From Arthrobacter glacialis (GTDB lineage Bacteria; Actinomycetota; Actinomycetes; Actinomycetales; Micrococcaceae): 50,371 nt of DNA. The translations under genes and the position numbers were made by a program. Each line of letters begins with the position of its first letter. The stretch's first letter is position 1. Location: contig NZ_PPXC01000023.1 of NCBI RefSeq assembly GCF_002909445.1, positions 1 to 50,371 of the forward strand. Reading direction: 5' to 3'. The notes under the pieces are model-generated. The model saw nothing but the letters and a program-made list of their open reading frames with translations. It made no database searches and was not told the origin of the DNA. This document shows positions 34,408 through 45,100 of the stretch, piece after piece.

Positions 34408-34734
34408 ATGACAGGCTGGCAACAGGAAGCAGCGGTAGAGGCGGTGACGGTGGCAGAGAGTGGCAAGGCCCTGATGGAATGGGGTCAGATACAACTGATC
34501 CTGCTGGACGGAGCCGATGAGAAAGTCGACCTGATCGTCAGCCACTGGCAGAACGAGGTCAACGACGAGGGGGACCTTGTCTTTCCCATCCCGATCAAGG
34601 GTGTCTTGGACCTGACCAACGGCGTCGCCACAGCCTGGCGCCCCAGTAGTACGACGACGGCGGGGCGCCCGGAATTTCTCTGGACGCCCCGCCGTCGTAC
34701 TTCAGTCAGCCGTGGCTGGCAGGTGCAGCGCTAA
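34408..34734 (+). CDS. Small hypothetical protein
   Basis: The first 75 residues (MTGWQQEAAVEAVTVAESGK to about GVLDLTNGVATAW) have balanced, protein-like composition with acidic patches. The last 30 residues run through the gntP terminator hairpin and look non-coding. No family recognised, and no clear ribosome binding site. It may be a decayed gene; confidence is low. Confidence 0.3.
   Translation: MTGWQQEAAVEAVTVAESGKALMEWGQIQLILLDGADEKVDLIVSHWQNEVNDEGDLVFPIPIKGVLDLTNGVATAWRPSSTTTAGRPEFLWTPRRRTSVSRGWQVQR
34648..34701. terminator. Terminator of the gntK-gntP operon
   Basis: AGTACGAC...GGCGGGGCG (34648-34667, with a three-base bulge) pairs with CGCCCCGCCGTCGTACT (34685-34701). The stem is about 17 bp and lies 30 bp past the gntP stop. 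Confidence 0.75.
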
Positions 34735-36134
34735 CCCGCCACACCGGCCAGAAGGAATATGACCGCGGCGATGGCGAAGCCCATGACGCCGATCAGGGTT
34801 TCCATGACGGTCCAGGTCTTCAGGGTGGTCTTGACGTCCATGCCGAAGAAGCGGCCCACCAACCAGAAGCCGGAGTCGTTGACGTGGGAGACCACCACGG
34901 AGCCGGCTGCCACGGCGACAACCAGGGCGGCAACCTGCATGCCGGCCAGGCCGGCGGTGGCCACGGCCGGGGCTATGAGGCCAGCGGTGGTGGTCAGGGC
35001 CACAGTGGCGGAACCCTGGGCGATACGCAGGATGGCGGAAATCAGGAAGCCTGCCAGGATCAGCGGAATGCCCAGGTTACCCAGGACATCGGCCAGTGCC
35101 GCGCCGATGCCAGAGGCGCGGAGCACGCCGCCGAACATGCCGCCGGCACCGGTGATCAGGATGACCGAACAGACCGGGCCCAGCGAGGATTCGAGCAGCT
35201 TCTCTATGGCGCCAGCGTTCTTGCCGCGGCGGGTGCCCAGGACATAAACGGCCACCAGGACGGCGATCAGCAGGGCGACCGGGGTTTCACCGATGGTGCG
35301 CAGGACCTGGAACCACTGCTCGTTTTTGACCTCTTCGGACAGCACGCCGGAGGACGCAAGGGTGTTCAGGCCGGTGTTGATGAAGATCAGGACAAGGGGT
35401 AGGAGCAGCAGGCCGATAATGGTGCGGAAGCGTGGCGGGTGGGCCTCGGCTTCGGCGCTGGCTTGGCCAAGGATGGCCGGGACCGGGAGGACCAGCTTCT
35501 TGCCGACCCACAAGCCGAACAGGTAGGAGGTCACGTACCAGGTAGGGATGGCGGTGAGGAGGCCGGCGATCAGGACCAAGCCGATGTTGGCATCAAAGAA
35601 GGCAGCGGCGGAGACCGGGCCCGGGTGTGGCGGCAGGAAGATGTGCATCACGGAGAAGGCGCCGGCGGCGGGGAGGCCGTAGCGCAGCACTCCCCCGCCC
35701 AAGCGGTGGGCCACGGCGAACACGACGGGCAGCATAACCACCAGGCCCGCGTCGAAGAAGATGGGAAACCCGAAGATCAGGGAGGCGAGGCCCAGGGCGA
35801 ACGGGGCACGCTTTTCGCCGAACACGCCGATCAGGTAGTCGGCCAGCACCTTGGCGCCGCCGCTGGTCTCAACGATGCGGCCGAGCATGGCGCCCAGGCC
35901 CACGAGGAGCGCCACGGTGCCCAGGGTTGTGCCGAACCCGTTGATCAGCACAGGAACTACCTGGTTGGCGGGGATTCCGGTGGCGAATGCGGTGGCCAGG
36001 CTGATCACGATCAGGGCGACGAGTGCATGCATCCGCAGCTTGATGATCAGGAACAGCAGCACGACAATCGATGCCGCGGCGATGAGCAGCAGAGGTCCTG
36101 CGCCCAGCGTTTGGGTCCATCCTTCGATGACCAT
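34731..36134 (-). CDS. gntP: GntP-family gluconate:H+ symporter
   Basis: This 467-residue protein has about 12-14 hydrophobic segments spread over the whole length. GntP-family segments visible are GLGAMLGRIVETSGGAKVLA, PAAGAFSVMHIFLPPHPGPV and VNDSGFWLVGRFFGMDVKTT, the last close to the C-terminus. It imports gluconate or a related aldonate. It lies 101 bp after gntK, in the same orientation, so the pair forms a kinase-permease operon. The gap holds three copies of GCTGAGCTC-like sequence and a GCCGAGCTCGGC palindrome of unknown meaning. Confidence 0.92.
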   Translation of the reverse strand: MVIEGWTQTLGAGPLLLIAAASIVVLLFLIIKLRMHALVALIVISLATAFATGIPANQVVPVLINGFGTTLGTVALLVGLGAMLGRIVETSGGAKVLADYLIGVFGEKRAPFALGLASLIFGFPIFFDAGLVVMLPVVFAVAHRLGGGVLRYGLPAAGAFSVMHIFLPPHPGPVSAAAFFDANIGLVLIAGLLTAIPTWYVTSYLFGLWVGKKLVLPVPAILGQASAEAEAHPPRFRTIIGLLLLPLVLIFINTGLNTLASSGVLSEEVKNEQWFQVLRTIGETPVALLIAVLVAVYVLGTRRGKNAGAIEKLLESSLGPVCSVILITGAGGMFGGVLRASGIGAALADVLGNLGIPLILAGFLISAILRIAQGSATVALTTTAGLIAPAVATAGLAGMQVAALVVAVAAGSVVVSHVNDSGFWLVGRFFGMDVKTTLKTWTVMETLIGVMGFAIAAVIFLLAGVAG

Positions 36135-36235
36135 GGTTCTCCTTTGAACAGAACTACTTGGGTATTGGGGAAAAATTGGGTCGGCTCGGTGGCCGAGCTC
36201 GGCAGGCGCTGAGCTCCGCAGGTGCTGAGCTCGGC

Positions 36236-36760
36236 CTAGGCGGGAAGCATGAGGCCAGCCAGCACGGCGGTGACGATCTCCTCCGGGGAATTGGAGATGT
36301 CCAGGCGCAGGCTGCCGGCGGCAAGTTCGTTGCCGGTCAGCGGTTCCAGGGTGGCCAGCTGGCTGGGCAGGAGCGTAGGCGGCATAAAGTGGCCTTCGCG
36401 ACCCTGCATGCGCTGGCCAATCAGGTCGGCGCCGCCGTCGAGGTGGATGAACAGGACCCGACCCTTCGCTTCGGAGAGAAGCTGACGGTAGCTCAGCTTT
36501 AGCGCGGAACAGGTGAGCACGGCGCTCTTCCCGGCAGCGGCATGAGCGGTCATCCAGCCCTGGATTTCCCGCAGCCAGGGCCAGCGGTCCTCGTCCTGCA
36601 GGGGAACGCCCCGGGTCATCTTGTCGATGTTGGACTGCGGGTGGAACTCGTCTGCTTCGGCATAGGCCCAGCCAAGCTGCTGGGAAAGAGCTGCCGCGAT
36701 GGTGGACTTGCCGGAACCGGCAACGCCCATCACCACCAGGTGCGTGACTGGATACTGCAT
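36236..36760 (-). CDS. gntK: Gluconokinase
   Basis: This 174-residue protein of the P-loop gluconokinase family has Walker A VMGVAGSGKSTIAAAL at the N-terminus, then the substrate region YAEADEFHPQSNIDKMTRGV, PLQDEDRWPWL, and the lid/VFIHL-type strand RVLFIHLDGGADLIGQRMQG followed by HFMPPTLLPSQLATLE. It phosphorylates gluconate to 6-phosphogluconate for the pentose phosphate or Entner-Doudoroff routes. Full family length. Confidence 0.95.
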   Translation of the reverse strand: MQYPVTHLVVMGVAGSGKSTIAAALSQQLGWAYAEADEFHPQSNIDKMTRGVPLQDEDRWPWLREIQGWMTAHAAAGKSAVLTCSALKLSYRQLLSEAKGRVLFIHLDGGADLIGQRMQGREGHFMPPTLLPSQLATLEPLTGNELAAGSLRLDISNSPEEIVTAVLAGLMLPA

Positions 36761-36859
36761 GCTTTAACTCCGAAGAAGACGCCGTTGGCCAAATGAAGAG
36801 ATGTCGTTGCGCATCTCACAATGAAGTGCACTGGAAGATAAGGTATCACCATTTCAGAC

Positions 36860-36872
36860 GATAGGTACTATC
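36860..36872. promoter_or_regulatory. Palindrome between gntK and the GntR-type regulator
   Basis: GATAGGTACTATC is an exact 13-bp palindrome (five-base arms around GTA). AAGGTAT (36840-36846) and ATACCTT (36890-36896) form a second, wider inverted pair around it. This divergent gap is where the regulator should bind to control gntK-gntP and itself. Confidence 0.55.
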
Positions 36873-36951
36873 TTTTGGTGTCACAAGTCATACCTTTGAA
36901 AATTTGTCGGTACGATTGAAGGGCGCGCAAGCGCAGAGGAAAGCAGGAAAG

Positions 36952-37686
36952 ATGTCGACGGCGACAGTACCGGACGCGGATAACGCGCACGACGGCGGGG
37001 CCTCCCCCTCCATGCATGAACGCGTTCTCGAGGCGGTTGGCTCCGCCATCGCTGCAGGGAGCCTTCCTCCGGGCAGCCGGCTGACCCTTGAGGGCCTCCA
37101 GCAGGAGTACGGCGTTTCCCGCACCGTTTCGCGGGACACCATGAAGGTCCTGGAGTCCATGAACCTGGTGTATTCGCGCCGGCGGGTGGGCATCGTGGTC
37201 CAGGAGCGCAGGCTGTGGAATGTCTTTGATCCCAAGCTGGTGCGCTGGCGCCTGGGCTCTGTCCGGCGCGATATTCAGTACAGCAGCCTCACGGAGCTGC
37301 GCATCGCCGTCGAGCCCATTGCTGCTGCCGGTGCTGCCCGACGGGCGAGCGCCGCGGAACGGGCCAGGCTGGTTTTCCTGGCTGCAGAGCTGAGGCGGCT
37401 GGGCGAGGCCGGCGAACTCGAGGCGTTCCTGGCGGTGGACATCGAGTTCCACTCCCTGCTGCTCCAAAGCTGCGGCAATGAGATGTTCACGGCGCTCGAA
37501 GGCATGGTGGCCGAAGTGCTCACCAGCCGAACCAAGCAGGGCCTGATGCCCTTCAAGCCGCGGAACGAAGCCTTACAGGCCCACGAGGATGTTGCGGCGG
37601 CGGTGGCCCGCGGTGACGCTGTGATGGCGGAGACCGCCGTACACCACATCCTGGACGAGGTCCGGAACGCGATGGGACTGCGCTGA
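36952..37686 (+). CDS. FadR-subfamily GntR regulator of gluconate use
   Basis: This protein has about 244 residues; the ATG at 36952 follows AGGAAAG and is preferred to a TTG at 36904. The N-terminal winged helix-turn-helix (about 20-90) reads LEGLQQEYGVSRTVSRDTMK. The C-terminal all-helical FCD domain has the metal/ligand residues in ELRIAVEPIAA, DIEFHSLLLQSC and HEDVAAAVARGD plus HHILDEV. Divergence from gntK points to control by gluconate or 6-phosphogluconate. Confidence 0.88.
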   Translation: MSTATVPDADNAHDGGASPSMHERVLEAVGSAIAAGSLPPGSRLTLEGLQQEYGVSRTVSRDTMKVLESMNLVYSRRRVGIVVQERRLWNVFDPKLVRWRLGSVRRDIQYSSLTELRIAVEPIAAAGAARRASAAERARLVFLAAELRRLGEAGELEAFLAVDIEFHSLLLQSCGNEMFTALEGMVAEVLTSRTKQGLMPFKPRNEALQAHEDVAAAVARGDAVMAETAVHHILDEVRNAMGLR

Positions 37687-37732
37687 CTCCGCGACTTTGC
37701 TGGACTTGCCGTGCTATTCGTCAACTATCACG

Positions 37733-37764
37733 ATCAGCCCGCTCGCCTCATGACTCGGGCTGAT
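37733..37764 (+). terminator. Rho-independent terminator of the GntR gene
   Basis: ATCAGCCCG (37733-37741) pairs exactly with CGGGCTGAT (37756-37764), followed by TTTCTTTT, 47 bp after the stop. Confidence 0.85.
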
Positions 37765-37795
37765 TTTCTTTTGCGGAGGTGCCCAGTGGCGGAAT

Positions 37796-38561
37796 ATGCG
37801 AAGCCTGGGCTCTCTGCTAATCGACTTCGACCGGGATTTACGCTTGCTCGTCCTTGACGGCATCGAGCGAATTGAAGTCTCTCTCCGCATGCAGATCGGA
37901 TACATCCTCGGCCAGGCTTCCCATTCGCCCACCTGCGCACGTCAACGTTCGTGGTGGCCTTCACGGACGACTCCATCGACCCACGAACGAGCACACCGAC
38001 GAGCCGCCACGCACAGTGGTTGCAACGATTGGATGCACGACGGACAGACTCGGATGAAGCATTCGTAGCGCACTTCCGGACGAAGTACGACAACTAGATG
38101 CCAATCTGGGCCCTGACAGAGATCCTGGAAATGGGGCTACTCGGCCGCCTCTACGCCGGTCTCAACAACTCCCTTGCGACCGAGATCGTACAAGCGTACG
38201 GAGCCCCCACCAAGAAGTTGTTGACAAGCTGGATTTCCTGCCTCAACTACATCCGCATCGTTTCCGCACACCACGCGCGACTCTTCAACCGCAAACTCGT
38301 CGCCGCCTCTGGTCGGCCCAAACCCGGGCTCGTCCCCGCCCTCGACCACCTGCAGGACGAGACCAGCGCCAAAAAACCGTTTTTGGACTCTACAACGCCC
38401 TCGCCATTTTTGCCTACCTCTTGCAGTCCATTGAAGCAGGGTCCGAATGGTCGCAACGACTCGTCAGAGTGATCCAAAACTTTCCTGAACGTCCTGGATT
38501 TACGATAGGAGCCCTCGGGATCCCCGCAGGTTGGACCTCAAAGGAACTCTGTAATACTTAG
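37796..38561 (+). pseudogene. Abi_2 (AbiD/AbiF-type) abortive-infection protein, decayed
   Basis: The N-terminal part is missing. The readable sequence runs DFDRDLRLLVLDGIERIEVS and LRMQIGYILG, then after a -1 shift near 37920 FAHLRTSTFVVAFTDDS to FRTKYDN. A TAG then stands where a sense codon is expected before MPIWALTEILEMGLLGRLYA. A second shift in an A6 run near 38370 leads to VFGLYNALAIFAYLLQSIEA and VIQNFPERPGFTIGALGIP, ending at TAG (38559-38561). This order and content match Abi_2 proteins, phage-defence proteins of about 300 residues. It cannot be functional. Confidence 0.82.
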
Positions 38562-39047
38562 GTGCCACTCAAGGCAATTCTGTTCACGTCGCAGCACTTG
38601 GACGAGGCGCGGCCACATCGCATGTATTGAGTTGTCAGATTCAAACCGACGACGAACAACATCTACAGTTCGAATTCCGCAGGCACTCGCCGCACACGTA
38701 CGACGTGCCAAAAAGGCTGCGCGGCGGGCTCCTATGAGGAACACCACTTGCCGCCGCAACCCCAGGGGCCTGCCTGCTGAGCAAACACTGCACACAAACA
38801 CAGCGCAACGGTATCGGCTGGCAATCATCTCAACAGCGACCATCCGGGGCGGCCGCCAACGGCCAGGCCCAGTGGCGGCCACTACGTCTCACAGGCAATC
38901 AGTCCCGGCGACCAGGGCCAACGGGACTGTCAGGGTCTAAACCCTGCCGGAATTTCATGCAAAAGGATGACCTAGGTTGCAATACCCCTACTCTGAGCCA
39001 TGCGGTCCTCCCAAAAACCCCGTCATTCCGGGCCTTATGAGCCTCTG
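38562..39047. other. Gene-free stretch between the Abi remnant and tRNA-Thr
   Basis: No convincing coding region. An Arg/Thr-rich frame at 38632-38940 has no protein character. The only notable structure is the 21-bp copy of the tRNA T-arm at 38633-38653. Confidence 0.5.
38633..38653 (-). repeat. 21-bp near-copy of the tRNA-Thr T-arm (att-like)
   Basis: Matches 39055-39075 inside tRNA-Thr at 19 of 21 positions, in the same orientation. It lies about 415 bp beyond the 3' end of the tRNA. This is the layout left by an element that integrated into the tRNA 3' end and later decayed. Confidence 0.5.
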
Positions 39048-39121
39048 GGCCCCCTGTCGGATTCGAACCGACGACCCCCGCTTTACAAGAGCGGTGCTCT
39101 GGCCAGCTGAGCTAAGGAGGC
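39048..39121 (-). tRNA. tRNA-Thr (anticodon TGT)
   Basis: The 74-nt cloverleaf folds fully: acceptor GCCTCCT/AGGGGGC with one G-T pair, D stem GCTC/GAGC, anticodon stem CCGCT/AGCGG with loop CTTGTAA, and T stem GTCGG/CCGAC with loop TTCGAAT. The anticodon TGT reads threonine ACA codons. A full CCA end is not clearly encoded. Confidence 0.93.
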
Positions 39122-39239
39122 AAACGCAATCAAGCGCTAGACAAGGCTACCGTACACGGGGAGAAAAATAAAAACCGGCTCCCCTCCGCCAAAATAAGCG
39201 CAGGAAAGCCGGTTTCTACGGAGCATCTAGGAAGAAAGA

Positions 39240-40139
39240 CTACTTCTTGGCGGCCAGTGCCTTGGCCAGGAAGTCGTCGAACGTTTCAGGTGACTGCCAC
39301 TGCGCACCGTCCATGAACACGGTGGGGGTGCCTGTGACACCGTGGACAGTTGCCAACGCCGTGGTGTTGGCCATGTACGGGCGGAAGGTCTTGGTATCAA
39401 CACAGGAGCTGATGTCCGCCGCTCCCACGTCGGAGGCGTACTTCTTCAGGGTTGCGTTGTCCAGGCCCTTGCTGTTTTCAGCGGGTTGGTTGACGAACAA
39501 GAGGTCCAGGAATGCCTGGTACTTTTCCGGCGACTTGTCGGCAACACAGGCAGCAGCTGCGCCGGCGCGTGAGGAGTAGTTGGTGCCTGAGGAGAAGCGA
39601 TCCAGGAAGCCCAGCGCGCGGTATTCAACGGTAATCTTGCCCTCGCTGGCCAAAGACTTCAGCTGCGGACCAAACTGCTTTTCAAACTGGCCGCAGAACG
39701 GGCACATGAAGTCGAAGTACACAACAGTCTGGATCGGCTCGCCGGTGGCGGAGGGCTGGATGCCAATCTTTTGCAGGTCAAAAGCCTTCTCAGCAGCAGC
39801 GGTGGGAGGCGTGCCCACCTTGTCGATGTCCACGGTGGTCTCCGTGGTGGTCGGCTTGATAACAGCACCATCGGCCCCGAGAGTAATGCCGCCATAGGCG
39901 TTCATATTCGTCGGCACGGGGCCCGTGGACGCCACCGGCTCGTTGGCCTTGTTCGTCTGAATGACTATGAGCGCAACAATCACCACAATGGCCACCACAG
40001 CCGCCAAAACGCCGCCACGTATCAGCCAGCCTTTGCGCTTTTCCTTCTTCAGCTGGGCATCACGAATCGTTTTGGCCTGCTCGCGCGCCAAAGCGGTGCG
40101 CTCAGCTTTGGACAACCGCGGATCATTTTTAGAGCTCAT
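39240..40139 (-). CDS. Membrane-anchored DsbA-type thioredoxin-fold protein
   Basis: This 299-residue protein has a charged cytoplasmic N-terminus (1-37), one membrane helix (about 38-62) and an extracytoplasmic thioredoxin-like domain. The active site is CPFC (146-149) in YFDFMCPFCGQF, and the cis-proline loop is GVTGTPTVFMDG. It resembles the actinobacterial DsbA/MdbA-type oxidoreductases and probably forms or isomerises disulfides in exported proteins. It is divergent from otsA. No DsbB/VKOR partner is in the window. Confidence 0.9.
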   Translation of the reverse strand: MSSKNDPRLSKAERTALAREQAKTIRDAQLKKEKRKGWLIRGGVLAAVVAIVVIVALIVIQTNKANEPVASTGPVPTNMNAYGGITLGADGAVIKPTTTETTVDIDKVGTPPTAAAEKAFDLQKIGIQPSATGEPIQTVVYFDFMCPFCGQFEKQFGPQLKSLASEGKITVEYRALGFLDRFSSGTNYSSRAGAAAACVADKSPEKYQAFLDLLFVNQPAENSKGLDNATLKKYASDVGAADISSCVDTKTFRPYMANTTALATVHGVTGTPTVFMDGAQWQSPETFDDFLAKALAAKK

Positions 40140-40323
40140 AGTTCCTCAAGTCTTTGGGCATGAAAAAGGGCCGTTCTACGGCGTGTTCTTGATTATCTTA
40201 GGGGAGAAACCTTGGAGAATGCTCTCAAGGTAACAGGACCGCACAAAATGCCACTTCATGGCAGCGCAGGCAGCCAAGCGGCTAAGCTGACACAAACCCT
40301 AGTCTCAACCCCGGGAGTTGCAC

Positions 40324-41770
<1,447 letters not shown>

Positions 41771-41781
<11 letters not shown>

Positions 41782-42562
41782 CCTGCCGGGCGACCTCCGC
41801 GCTGCAGTCATCGAGCTGGCACAAACACCGCACCTTTTGGTGGCCTTGGACTTTGACGGGACCATGGCACCCATCGTTGACCGCGCAGAGGACGCCCGCC
41901 CCCTCCCCCGCTCCGCAGCAGCCCTGGCAGCCTTGTCTGCCTTGGAACGGACGACGACGGCACTTGTGTCCGGGCGCGCCCTGGCCAGTTTGCGTGTGGT
42001 CGCCGCCCCACCGGAGCCGACACTTTTGGTGGGCAGCCACGGGGCGGAAGTACATCTGGGTCCTAGCTCAGCTGAGCTAAAACCCTCCCTTCGCCAAGCA
42101 ACTGCCCTGGCCGAGGCCCGGGCCGCCGTTGCCCAGGCAGTGGCGCTGTACCCCGGCACCATGGCCGAGCAAAAGCCCGCGGGAGTGGTGCTGCACTACC
42201 GGCAAGCCAGCGAAACTGACGGCCAAGCCGCCGTCGACCTTGTTAACCAGGAACTGGCGCAGAACCCGGCCTTCACCATCACCACGGGCAAAATGGTGCT
42301 GGAGATTTCTGTGGTCTCGGCCAACAAGGGCGAAGGCCTGGCCACGCTGCGGGAGTCCACCCACGCAACGGCAACGTTCTTTGCCGGTGACGATGTGACG
42401 GACGAGCACGCCTTTGCCGCCCTCCTCCCAGGAGACGTGGGCGTCAAAGTGGGCCAAGGCAACACCTGCGCCCACTTCCGCATCGAGTCTCCCCACCAGC
42501 TGCCCGCAGTTCTTGAACTATTGCTCGCCGCCCGCACCAACGGCGGCACGCACAACGCATGA
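41771..42562 (+). CDS. otsB: Trehalose-6-phosphate phosphatase
   Basis: This 263-residue HAD-family phosphatase has the nucleophile aspartate in LVALDFDGTMAPIVD, motif II in TALVSGRALASL, a conserved lysine in NKGEGLATL, and the metal-binding motif IV in FFAGDDVTDEHAF. It removes the phosphate from trehalose-6-phosphate. It is coupled upstream to otsA by an 11-bp overlap and downstream to the amidohydrolase by ATGA. Confidence 0.93.
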
Positions 42563-43791
42563 AGGACACCACCTTGAACTCCGCCGTCATTCGTGAAGTC
42601 CGCCCCTGGGGCGGGGACCTCAGCGATGTCACGGTGGTCGATGGCCACATCAGCGCCGTGACGCCACACAACCCGGCCGCTGCGCACGGCGGCGAAACGG
42701 TGGTGGAGGGTCGCGGTCGACTGCTGCTGCCCTCCTTCTCCGACGTCCACGTGCACTTGGACTCCACCCGCCTGGGCCTGCCGTTCCGGGAGCATACGGG
42801 CGCGCCCGGCGTCTGGGGCATGATGATGAACGACCGCAACAACTGGCGCAACGCAGAGACCCCCATCGGCGAGCGCGTCGAGACCGCCCTGCGGATGATG
42901 ATTGAACGCGGCACCACCCGTGTCCGCAGCTACGCCCAGGTGGATGTGGATTGCGGCCTGGAGCGCTTTGAGGCCGTGGCCGCCGCCCGCGAAACCCACA
43001 AGGACCGTGCCGAGGTGAAAATCATTGCCTTCCCGCAGGCAGGCCTGCTGCTGGAAAAGGGCTCCGCCGAGCTGTTGGAGGAAGCACTCAAGGCCGGGGC
43101 TGACGTGGTGGGCGGAATCGATCCCTGTTCCCTGGACCGCGACCCCGTGCGGCACCTGGACCTTGTCTTTGGACTGGCCGAGAAGTACCAGCTGCCCATC
43201 GATATCCACCTGCACGAACCCGGCGAGCTGGGGCTCTTCAGCGCAGACCTCATCGCCGAGCGCACCCGGGCCCTTGGCATGCAGGGCAATGTGACCATCT
43301 CCCACGGCTACCCGTTGTGGGGTGTCAGCGAGGCGCGCACCCGGGCGCTCATCGAGACCTGGGCGGAGCTGGACATCTCCACGGCAACGGTTGCCCCCGG
43401 CACAGGCCACCACCCTCCCCTGGCGCAACTGGTCGAGGCCGGCGTGCGCGTGGGCTTGGGCGAGGACGGCCAGCGCGACTACTGGTCCCCCTACGGAAAC
43501 GCCGACATGCTGGCCCGCACCTGGCAGCTGGCGTTCGTCAACGGCTTCCGAGCCGATGAGCTGATTGAACATGCCGTGGCCGTGGCCACCATGGGCGGGG
43601 CGTCCATCCTGGACCGTTCCACACCCAGGCTGCGCTCCGTCGCCGACAGACCCGGAACGCAAGTCTCCGACGTCGCAAGCTTTGTGCTGGTGGCCGGGGA
43701 CTCCGTGGCGGCGGCTGTCATGGACAAGCCTGAGGATCGCACCGTCCTGCATCGGGGCCGAGTGGTGGCGGATCAGCTCGAGCTCGTGTAG
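42559..43791 (+). CDS. Cytosine-deaminase-like amidohydrolase
   Basis: This 410-residue metal-dependent hydrolase has a TIM barrel. The metal-ligand motifs are HVHLD (strand 1), the barrel histidine in PIDIHLHEPGEL (cytosine deaminases have HxxE here), TISHGYPL, and the aspartate in GLGEDGQRDYWSPYGNADML, which resembles the deaminase 'D-N-x-R-D' region. Cytosine or another heterocycle such as creatinine or isocytosine is a possible substrate; the family does not settle it. Coupling by ATGA to the trehalose phosphatase gene is unexpected and may be only shared transcription. Confidence 0.8.
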   Translation: MKDTTLNSAVIREVRPWGGDLSDVTVVDGHISAVTPHNPAAAHGGETVVEGRGRLLLPSFSDVHVHLDSTRLGLPFREHTGAPGVWGMMMNDRNNWRNAETPIGERVETALRMMIERGTTRVRSYAQVDVDCGLERFEAVAAARETHKDRAEVKIIAFPQAGLLLEKGSAELLEEALKAGADVVGGIDPCSLDRDPVRHLDLVFGLAEKYQLPIDIHLHEPGELGLFSADLIAERTRALGMQGNVTISHGYPLWGVSEARTRALIETWAELDISTATVAPGTGHHPPLAQLVEAGVRVGLGEDGQRDYWSPYGNADMLARTWQLAFVNGFRADELIEHAVAVATMGGASILDRSTPRLRSVADRPGTQVSDVASFVLVAGDSVAAAVMDKPEDRTVLHRGRVVADQLELV

Positions 43792-43984
43792 TAATTGTGG
43801 TGCAGTAAGTAATAAGTATGGAGAATTGGCACAAATACCAGAAGTGACTTCGGTCATAGGGAAAATGTGTCATACTTCATAAGTCGGCCCGCGCTGCCCC
43901 AGGTAGTCTGCGGTCTGATGGAATTACCAACCATTCACTTGAGGATCGTTCGGCACGTACCTGCCGATGAAGGGATTTATTGCT

Positions 43985-45085
43985 GTGGCTACAGTAACTT
44001 TTGATAACGCAACCCGAATTTACCCGGGAACCACCAAGCCCGCTGTTGACAAGCTCAACATCGACATCGCCGATGGCGAATTTTTGGTTCTCGTTGGACC
44101 CTCCGGTTGTGGCAAGTCCACCTCCTTGCGCATGCTCGCCGGCCTGGAAGATGTCAACGCCGGCCGCATCCTGATTGGCGACCGCGACGTCACAGACGTT
44201 CCGCCGAAGGACCGCGACATCGCGATGGTTTTCCAGAACTACGCGTTGTACCCGCACATGAGCGTTGCTGACAACATGGGCTTCGCCCTGAAGATTGCCG
44301 GCATCTCCAAGGAAGAGCGCGCCAAGCGCGTCAAGGAAGCCGCAAAGCTTCTTGACCTTGAGGCATACCTTGACCGCAAGCCGAAGGCACTCTCCGGTGG
44401 CCAGCGTCAGCGTGTTGCCATGGGTCGCGCCATTGTGCGTAACCCGCAGGTCTTCCTCATGGATGAGCCGCTTTCCAACTTGGATGCCAAGCTCCGCGTG
44501 CAGACCCGTACGCAGATTGCTTCCTTGACCCGCCGCCTGGGCGTCACCACCGTCTACGTGACCCACGACCAGGTTGAGGCCATGACCATGGGTGACCGCG
44601 TTGCAGTCCTCAAGGACGGCTTGCTGATGCAGGTTGACACACCGCGCAACCTTTACGATGCACCGCAGAACGTTTTCGTTGCAGGCTTCATCGGCTCCCC
44701 CGCCATGAACCTGCTGGAACTGCCCGTTGTTGACGGCGGTGTGAAGTTCGGTGGATCAATTTACCCCGTACAGAGCGCTGTCCTCGGCGAAGCCGCAGGC
44801 AACACCGTCACCGTTGGTGTCCGTCCCGAAGACCTCGAGCTGGTTGGTGCCGGCGAGGGCTTGGCTGTTGAGGCCGACGTCGTAGAAGAGCTCGGTGCCG
44901 ATGCTTACGTTTACGGCCACGCAATCATCGATGGCAACGAGCGCGACATGGTTGTCCGTGTCGACGGTCGCCGCCCACCGTTGAAGGGCGACACCATCCA
45001 CGTCCGCCCCCAGGTTGGCCACGTGCACCTCTTCGATGCAACCTCCGGCCTGCGTTTGGGCGACAAGGCTGTAACCCGCGACTAG
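43985..45085 (+). CDS. ugpC: Carbohydrate ABC transporter ATP-binding protein, UgpC/MsmX type
   Basis: This protein has about 366 residues. The GTG at 43985 follows AAGGGA and gives the family N-terminus VATVTFDNATRIYPG; the ATG at 43967 is an alternative. Walker A is GPSGCGKST, the Q-loop MVFQNYALYPHMSVADNMGF, signature LSGGQRQRVAMGRAIV, Walker B VFLMDEPLSNLDAKLR, switch histidine VYVTHDQVEAMTMGD; a TOBE/OB regulatory domain follows (about 240-360). In actinobacteria this ATPase often stands alone and energises several sugar importers, which fits the absence of permease genes here. Codon use is strongly biased, suggesting high expression. Confidence 0.87.
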   Translation: MATVTFDNATRIYPGTTKPAVDKLNIDIADGEFLVLVGPSGCGKSTSLRMLAGLEDVNAGRILIGDRDVTDVPPKDRDIAMVFQNYALYPHMSVADNMGFALKIAGISKEERAKRVKEAAKLLDLEAYLDRKPKALSGGQRQRVAMGRAIVRNPQVFLMDEPLSNLDAKLRVQTRTQIASLTRRLGVTTVYVTHDQVEAMTMGDRVAVLKDGLLMQVDTPRNLYDAPQNVFVAGFIGSPAMNLLELPVVDGGVKFGGSIYPVQSAVLGEAAGNTVTVGVRPEDLELVGAGEGLAVEADVVEELGADAYVYGHAIIDGNERDMVVRVDGRRPPLKGDTIHVRPQVGHVHLFDATSGLRLGDKAVTRD

Positions 45086-45100
45086 TCCCCACCTGCTCCC

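Noticed and set aside
38632-38940. A 102-residue frame beside tRNA-Thr.
   Set aside because: Its Arg/Thr-rich composition, lack of a ribosome binding site and overlap with the att-like repeat argue against a gene.
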